Shown here: piece after piece, positions 60,615 to 64,000 of the stretch | How the letters are laid out: each line of letters starts with the position of its first letter | How positions within the stretch are numbered: position 1 is the first letter of the stretch | DNA from: Gp6-AA40 sp963742105 | GTDB taxonomy: Bacteria; Acidobacteriota; Vicinamibacteria; Vicinamibacterales; UBA2999 | Assembly (NCBI GenBank): GCA_963742105.1 | Contig: CAVUKN010000005.1 | Coordinates: 1,550,001 to 1,614,000 of the forward strand | Direction: 5' to 3' | DNA length: 64,000 nt | Position numbers and translations under genes: made by a program | Notes under the pieces: model-generated | Seen by the model: only the letters and a program-made list of their open reading frames with translations | The model's database searches: none | What the model was told of the DNA's origin: nothing

Positions 60615-60903
60615 GTGGTCTTTGCGAAACAGCTGCGTGAAGGTATCCGTCGCGGGCGCATCCGTAGCAGCATCCGTATCTGGGAACGGCCGCGGGTCAA
60701 AGCGGGAGGGCGCTACCGGATGGACGAAGGTCACATCGTCGTGGACTCGATCGAGGAGATCGAGATAGGCGATGTGACCGACAGTGTTGCCCGTGAGTCA
60801 GGCTTCGCGGAGCGTCACCGATCTGCTCGCGGTGGCCAGGCATGGCCACGGCGAGAATGTCTATCTCGTTCGGTTCCACTACCTTCCGCCTGGTGGATGG
60901 TGA
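60615..60903 (+). CDS. ASCH-domain protein, frameshifted
   Basis: A small cytoplasmic PUA-like protein of about 95 residues. VFAKQLREGIRRGRIRSSIRIWERPRVKAGGRYRM and EGHIVVDSIEEIEIGDVTDSVARESGFA match the ASCH fold, which binds RNA or nucleotides. A +1 shift near 60811 leads into SVTDLLAVARHGHGENVYLVRFHYLPPG, the expected C-terminus, with TGA at 60901-60903. GTG 60615 is used; TACGAT stands nine bases upstream. A run of heptamers (60954-61037) follows the gene. Confidence 0.7.
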
Positions 60904-60953
60904 CTGCCCGGTAGCCGGTGGCAAAGCCCAAAGACCGAAGACCAAAGACTAAG

Positions 60954-61037
60954 ACCAACGACCAACGACCAACGACCAACGACCAACGACCAACGACCAA
61001 CGACCAACGACCAACGACCAACGACCAACGACCAACG
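60954..61037. repeat. Heptamer ACCAACG, twelve perfect copies
   Basis: Twelve exact units (84 bases), preceded by looser AAAGACC/GAAGACC pieces from 60931. The run lies between the ASCH gene and the convergent Gly-rich gene, ending five bases before that gene's stop. Perfect units imply recent expansion, so length should vary between strains. Confidence 0.95.
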
Positions 61038-61042
61038 ACCTC

Positions 61043-61735
61043 TCACTCCATCGGTCGCTCGTAGACATGTGTGATCGTGCGTTCCGCATCCTTGCCACCG
61101 CCGCCCTTCGACGTGATGGAGACGCGCAGCTGTGTGCCCTCGGCGATCACCTCGTACTTCTCGACCAACGTGGGGCCATTCTCGATCGCTACCTCGGAGA
61201 CCATCGCGTCGCCTTCCCATCGCGACTTGCGCGTGTACTTCACGAAGCCGTTTTCGGCGCGGCCGCTGACTTTCTTGTTCGTCGCTTCCAGCGTCAACGT
61301 CCGGCCATCGTCGTAGGCAATAGCCAGCGACGATTCGTGCGAGACGATCGTCATCTGCTTCACCGGCTGGAGCAGCGTGCGCGAGTATTCGGCCATCGCC
61401 TGGCGCTCTTCGGCGGCCCCTTCCCCTGGTGCGCCGCGGCCAGTGCCCCCTCCGTATCCGCCGCCGTGGCCGCCGCGGCCCCCGCCGCTACCGCCGTAGC
61501 CACCGCGCCCACCGCCACCACCTCCGTGTCGGCGGCCCCCTTCTGATCCGCCGGACGGGACCGACGCGGTATCGGGCCCGCGCAACTGCGCGTCCGGACT
61601 GATCACCCAGATGCCACCGAACCCCTGATGCGCGCCTGCTTCCGCCGCGCCCTCCGCATGCAGCAGGACGACGCGAGCGGAAGCGAAGAGCGCTGCCGCC
61701 GCGATGACCAACACGAATTTTTTCGAGATCCCCAT
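61043..61735 (-). CDS. Exported Gly-rich protein of unknown function
   Basis: A 230-residue secreted protein. The signal peptide ends at about LLHAEGA. A conserved-looking piece, FGGIWVISPDAQLRGPDTAS, is followed by about 50 residues of Gly/Arg/His/Tyr repeats (GGGGGGRGGYGG and GGRGGHGGGYGG). The C-terminal 110 residues fold-like part has LAIAYDDGRTLTLEATNKKV and SRWEGDAMVSEVAIENGPTL, with an R-W-E-G-D-x-M block like that of the genes at 16523 and 41155. It ends with YERPME. The function is unknown. CAAAAT lies nine bases before the ATG. Confidence 0.72.
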   Translation of the reverse strand: MGISKKFVLVIAAAALFASARVVLLHAEGAAEAGAHQGFGGIWVISPDAQLRGPDTASVPSGGSEGGRRHGGGGGGRGGYGGSGGGRGGHGGGYGGGTGRGAPGEGAAEERQAMAEYSRTLLQPVKQMTIVSHESSLAIAYDDGRTLTLEATNKKVSGRAENGFVKYTRKSRWEGDAMVSEVAIENGPTLVEKYEVIAEGTQLRVSITSKGGGGKDAERTITHVYERPME

Positions 61736-62161
61736 GACGCATCCATTTTGCGACTGCCGCGTCGCCCACGAGGCAGCGGCATGACGAATTCACCAACGCT
61801 TCACAGTTCTCGCGATGACGGGATGGCGGATTTTTCCCACTGGCGTTGAATGAGCGGCGGGACCCGACCCTGAGCCGACGAGTTTGTCTGCGCGGCTTAA
61901 AGCCGGCAAGGCGGTACGGGTCGATACGGCAAACGGCTACGCACCAGCACGCCTTCCGTTTATCGGGCAGGCCGGGATGACGCCGATCGTGGCGCGACGG
62001 GCCGACGGCCGTCCGCGACTGGTCTACGTGCGCAGCTTTGCTGACGTGAGCGTGTGGCCGTCAAACACACCGATGGACGGCGAGCCGGCCGCCGTGTCGT
62101 GTTCCTGCCGGACCGTGTGTCATGCGGTCTTTCGTGCCTTCGTGGTTGTCCTGTCTCGCCG
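61736..62161 (+). other. Intergenic stretch with a possible propeller-blade remnant
   Basis: No intact gene is seen in these 426 bases. On the plus strand at about 61960-62090 one frame reads PIVARRADGRPRLVYVRSFADVSVWPS. This resembles the blade pattern of PD40 kinases or regulators (RLxYVRSxxDxxIW). It has no start, no further blades and no stop in a sensible place, so it would be a remnant at best. The rest shows no repeat or RNA gene. Confidence 0.3.
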
Positions 62162-63202
62162 CTATTTCACGCTGCCGAAGAACAGACCATCCGGAGTCAT
62201 CGGCACTGGGAACTGCTTGACCACCTTCAGCGTGTTCGGGTCGAGCACACTGACCTGGCCCGAGTACGCGGTCAGGTACACGCGGCCGTTCACCGGACTC
62301 ACCTGAATGCCGCCCGTGCCGGTGCCGAGATTGTCCGACGAGGTCGCGGCGACCTGCTTCGTCGCCACGTCCACCTTCCACACCCGGATGCCAGCGGGAG
62401 TGGCGCCACGCGGAGCGTTGCCCATGTTGTAGACGGCCTTGCCGTCGGGGCTGAAGCGCGCGACGAACGGGCCGCCTTCGAGTTCGACGTCGAAATCGAG
62501 CTGGTTGTCCGACGTTCGGATGAACGCCATCTTGCGGGTCTGGCCGACGCTGGTCACGAACCACTTGTCATCGGGGCTGATCGTCGCCCGCTGGTTGCCG
62601 CCACCGGTGTTCACCTGGGTCACCAGCTTCTTGCCCGGAACGTCGATCACCGACACGGTGCCGGCGCTGACGTTCGACGTGAAGATCTTCCTGCCGTCCT
62701 TCGTCATCGCGAAGAAGTGTGTTGACGTGGAGCCGGTCGGCAGCGTCCCCACGATCGTACGTGCCTTCGGATCGATCTGCAGGATCGACTCCTTCAGCTC
62801 CGCGGTCACGTAGAGCATGCCATCGGGACCTTCCTCGGGGAAGTGCGGCCGCTTGTAGTCGCCGGTGTCGAGCGTCGCCTGGATGGAGCAGTCGGCGGTG
62901 CTGATGAAATGGATCTCGTGCTCGTCGGGGCCGGCCTGGCCGATGTTCGCCGGGCTGTAGACCGGTACGTACAGCGTCCGTCCGTCGCGTGAGAACGCCG
63001 CTTCGTGCGGTGCCGGTTTCATTGTCTGGCGACAGATCTCCTCGTCCGTGTCGGCGTCGAACAGCACGACGCCGGGCAGTCCTTTGCTGACGACCGCCAT
63101 CAGGTTCTTGTGCGGCTTTGCCGGTGCCTGCGCGTGCGGGGTGGCCGCCAGAATCAGCGCGACGATCGCGGCAGATCCTGCCGCGCGTGCAAATAACGAC
63201 AT
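62162..63202 (-). CDS. Secreted YncE-type beta-propeller protein
   Basis: A 346-residue exported seven-bladed propeller. The signal peptide ends at ATPHAQ. Blades recur as HEAAFSRDGRTLYVPVYS, FAMTKDGRKIFTSNVSAGTVSVIDV, ATISPDDKWFVTSVG, VARFSPDGKAVYNMGNAPRG and VSPVNGRVYLTAYSGQVSVLD. The pattern is that of YncE/surface-layer-type propellers. The ligand is unknown. GGAGGC stands before ATG 63202; the longer frame to 63304 is unsupported. It is divergent from the ACT-domain gene. Confidence 0.9.
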   Translation of the reverse strand: MSLFARAAGSAAIVALILAATPHAQAPAKPHKNLMAVVSKGLPGVVLFDADTDEEICRQTMKPAPHEAAFSRDGRTLYVPVYSPANIGQAGPDEHEIHFISTADCSIQATLDTGDYKRPHFPEEGPDGMLYVTAELKESILQIDPKARTIVGTLPTGSTSTHFFAMTKDGRKIFTSNVSAGTVSVIDVPGKKLVTQVNTGGGNQRATISPDDKWFVTSVGQTRKMAFIRTSDNQLDFDVELEGGPFVARFSPDGKAVYNMGNAPRGATPAGIRVWKVDVATKQVAATSSDNLGTGTGGIQVSPVNGRVYLTAYSGQVSVLDPNTLKVVKQFPVPMTPDGLFFGSVK

Positions 63203-63290
63203 GAATGCCTCCGGGGCCAGCATCTTCGGAGAGAATGCGCGGGGAATCAAGGGAGAGCGTGGATGTCTCGACGCGTCGACCGTGAGTCGC

Positions 63291-63314
63291 GATTCACGAT
63301 TCACGATTCACGAT
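63291..63314. repeat. Tandem heptamer GATTCAC
   Basis: Three exact units and a partial fourth. The repeat is the reverse complement of the GAATCGT array at 30642-30678 in another phase. It lies between divergent genes, upstream of the ATTGAC-class element E. Confidence 0.85.
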
Positions 63315-63336
63315 TGGGACGTCATCGCTATTTCGC

Positions 63337-63393
63337 ATTGACCCATCTGAACATTGACTCATTTGCCTGGTTTCAGTGTTCAAATTGGCCAAT
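63337..63393. repeat. Inverted repeat (ATTGAC class), copy E
   Basis: The arms 63337-63355 and 63375-63393 match at 15 of 19 positions when one is inverted. Both match the core ATTGACCAATYTGAACATT of the elements at 17328 and 28732. The right arm contains the -35 box of the ACT gene promoter. The neighbouring genes are divergent here, so a terminator role is unlikely. Confidence 0.75.
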
Positions 63394-63413
63394 CGTCCAT
63401 TGGATGCTACGAT
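63385..63413 (+). promoter_or_regulatory. Candidate promoter of the ACT-domain gene
   Basis: TTGGCC (63385-63390) and TACGAT (63408-63413) have a 17-base spacer. The start codon is 29 bases downstream with AGGAGG between, so this transcript has a leader. Confidence 0.5.
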
Positions 63414-63442
63414 CCCGCCCCTTCACCATCGCAGGAGGGACT

Positions 63443-63829
63443 GTGGCGCATCTCGACGCGGACCTGGCTGTCACCCTCGAGGAAGATCGTCCCGGCACGC
63501 TGGCCCGGGCATTGGGCAGCGTGAGCGCGGCCGGGATCAATATCGACGGGTATGCGGAGATCGGCGGCGTGGTCCACGTGCTGTCACCGGATCTGCGAGC
63601 CACCCACGATTGTTTGCAGTCCGCCGGTTTTCGTATCGTGCAGGAAACGCAGGTGGTGGTCGTCGAGGTGCCCGACGAGCCGGGCGCCGCCGCCGGCGTG
63701 TTCCAGCGATTGGCCGAGGCGCACATCAACATCAAGTACTGGTACCTGGCGACCCGCAACCGGCTCGTGATTGCATCCGACAATCCACAGGCGGTGCTGA
63801 AGGCGCTGGCGGCGCCGGCTGCCGCTTAG
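63443..63829 (+). CDS. Protein with two ACT-like domains
   Basis: A 128-residue cytoplasmic protein made of two ACT-like halves. LAVTLEEDRPGTLARALGSVSAAGINIDGYAEIGG is the first, and VVVEVPDEPGAAAGVFQRLAEAHINIKYWYLATRNRLVIASDN the second. ACT domains bind amino acids, and short double-ACT proteins usually regulate amino-acid metabolism. No enzyme is fused. GTG 63443 is fixed by AGGAGG at 63433-63438 with a four-base spacer. It follows inverted-repeat element E. Confidence 0.87.
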   Translation: MAHLDADLAVTLEEDRPGTLARALGSVSAAGINIDGYAEIGGVVHVLSPDLRATHDCLQSAGFRIVQETQVVVVEVPDEPGAAAGVFQRLAEAHINIKYWYLATRNRLVIASDNPQAVLKALAAPAAA

Positions 63830-63835
63830 GAACAG

Positions 63836-64000
63836 ATGAAGAATTTCCGCGGCGTCGCTCTGAGCTCGTGTTGCCTGCTGGCGCTCATCGCCACCGCAGC
63901 CATTCTCTCTTGGCCTGGGGAGTCCAGGGGCATCGTCTTGTCGCTCAGCTGGCCACCAACCATTTGACGAGTGTGGCGAAGCAGAACGTGACATGGCTGC
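63836..64000 (+). CDS. S1/P1 nuclease, N-terminal part, frameshifted and cut by the window
   Basis: Only the start is present. MKNFRGVALSSCCLLALIATAAIL is a signal peptide. A -1 shift near 63909 gives LAWGVQGHRLVAQLATNHLTSVAKQNVTWL, which has the S1/P1 pattern: an N-terminal Trp of the mature protein that binds zinc, W-G-x-x-G-H-R, and the following helix. Without the shift the frame ends at TGA 63965-63967 after 43 residues. The gene runs off the window end, so the other zinc ligands cannot be checked. The enzyme would degrade single-stranded nucleic acid outside the cytoplasm. Confidence 0.6.

Noticed and set aside
60954..61037. Heptamer run considered as a CRISPR array
   Set aside because: Units are seven bases long and directly adjacent, with no spacers, and no cas gene is present.
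60815..61220. Minus-strand frames with GRWSLVV repeats
   Set aside because: The repeat comes from translating the ACCAACG heptamer run, which has a period of seven bases and so cycles through all frames. It is not a repeat protein.

Overview
The window looks like a chromosomal segment of a GC-rich soil acidobacterium, most likely class Vicinamibacteria (subdivision 6). This is inferred from gene content: three TIGR03435 domains, two DUF6152 proteins, PQQ dehydrogenase with cytochrome c, PD40-propeller kinase, Abhydrolase_10, M28 peptidases, many Tat/Sec-exported hydrolases, and a secreted family marked by R-W-E/D-G-D-T. No rRNA, tRNA, CRISPR array, prophage or intact transposon was seen.

Layout. 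0-9.5 kb: end of an M28 peptidase; NmrA-like SDR; an autoregulated ArsR/SRPBCC/DinB group; GNAT; secreted cyclase; SMP-30 propeller; an AAC(3)-I-like acetyltransferase; cytochrome c; DUF1801; O-methyltransferase; orphan ABC substrate-binding protein. 9.6-24.5 kb: cupin and MBL lipoprotein; a double propeller; DUF6152; PrmA; cyclophilin; methyltransferase; PaiB; SRPBCC; SMP-30; Zn-ribbon and CoA-pyrophosphatase; metallohydrolase; tannase. 24.6-43.7 kb: two FAD-linked oxidases, flap-type exonuclease, sterol desaturase, EVE, DUF1624, Abhydrolase_10 with M28 peptidase, a methyltransferase/MetE-like pair, amidohydrolase, TMEM175-like channel. 43.7-50.3 kb is the most disturbed part: an IS256 remnant between inverted arrays, PQQ sugar dehydrogenase, an RG-rich secreted protein, a double TIGR03435 protein, a class D sortase, then broken kinase, IS3 and PQQ-dehydrogenase pieces. 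50.3-64 kb: Ser/Thr kinase with propeller, HELQH protein, TIGR03435, PQQ dehydrogenase with cytochrome c, VOC, hydrolase, ASCH protein, YncE propeller, ACT protein, start of an S1/P1 nuclease.

The functional theme is periplasmic oxidation and hydrolysis of plant- and soil-derived compounds, with quinoprotein/cytochrome c electron transfer and propeller-type sensing.

The most unusual layer is non-coding. Five inverted arrays built on an ATTGAC core sit directly upstream of plus-strand genes. Two families of short perfect palindromes recur between genes. One 25-bp perfect inverted repeat lies between convergent genes. Many start codons follow a -10 hexamer by exactly six bases, which suggests frequent leaderless transcripts.

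About fifteen apparent +1 and three -1 frameshifts break otherwise well-conserved proteins. These look more like assembly errors than gene decay, so frameshifted genes are given as whole loci.
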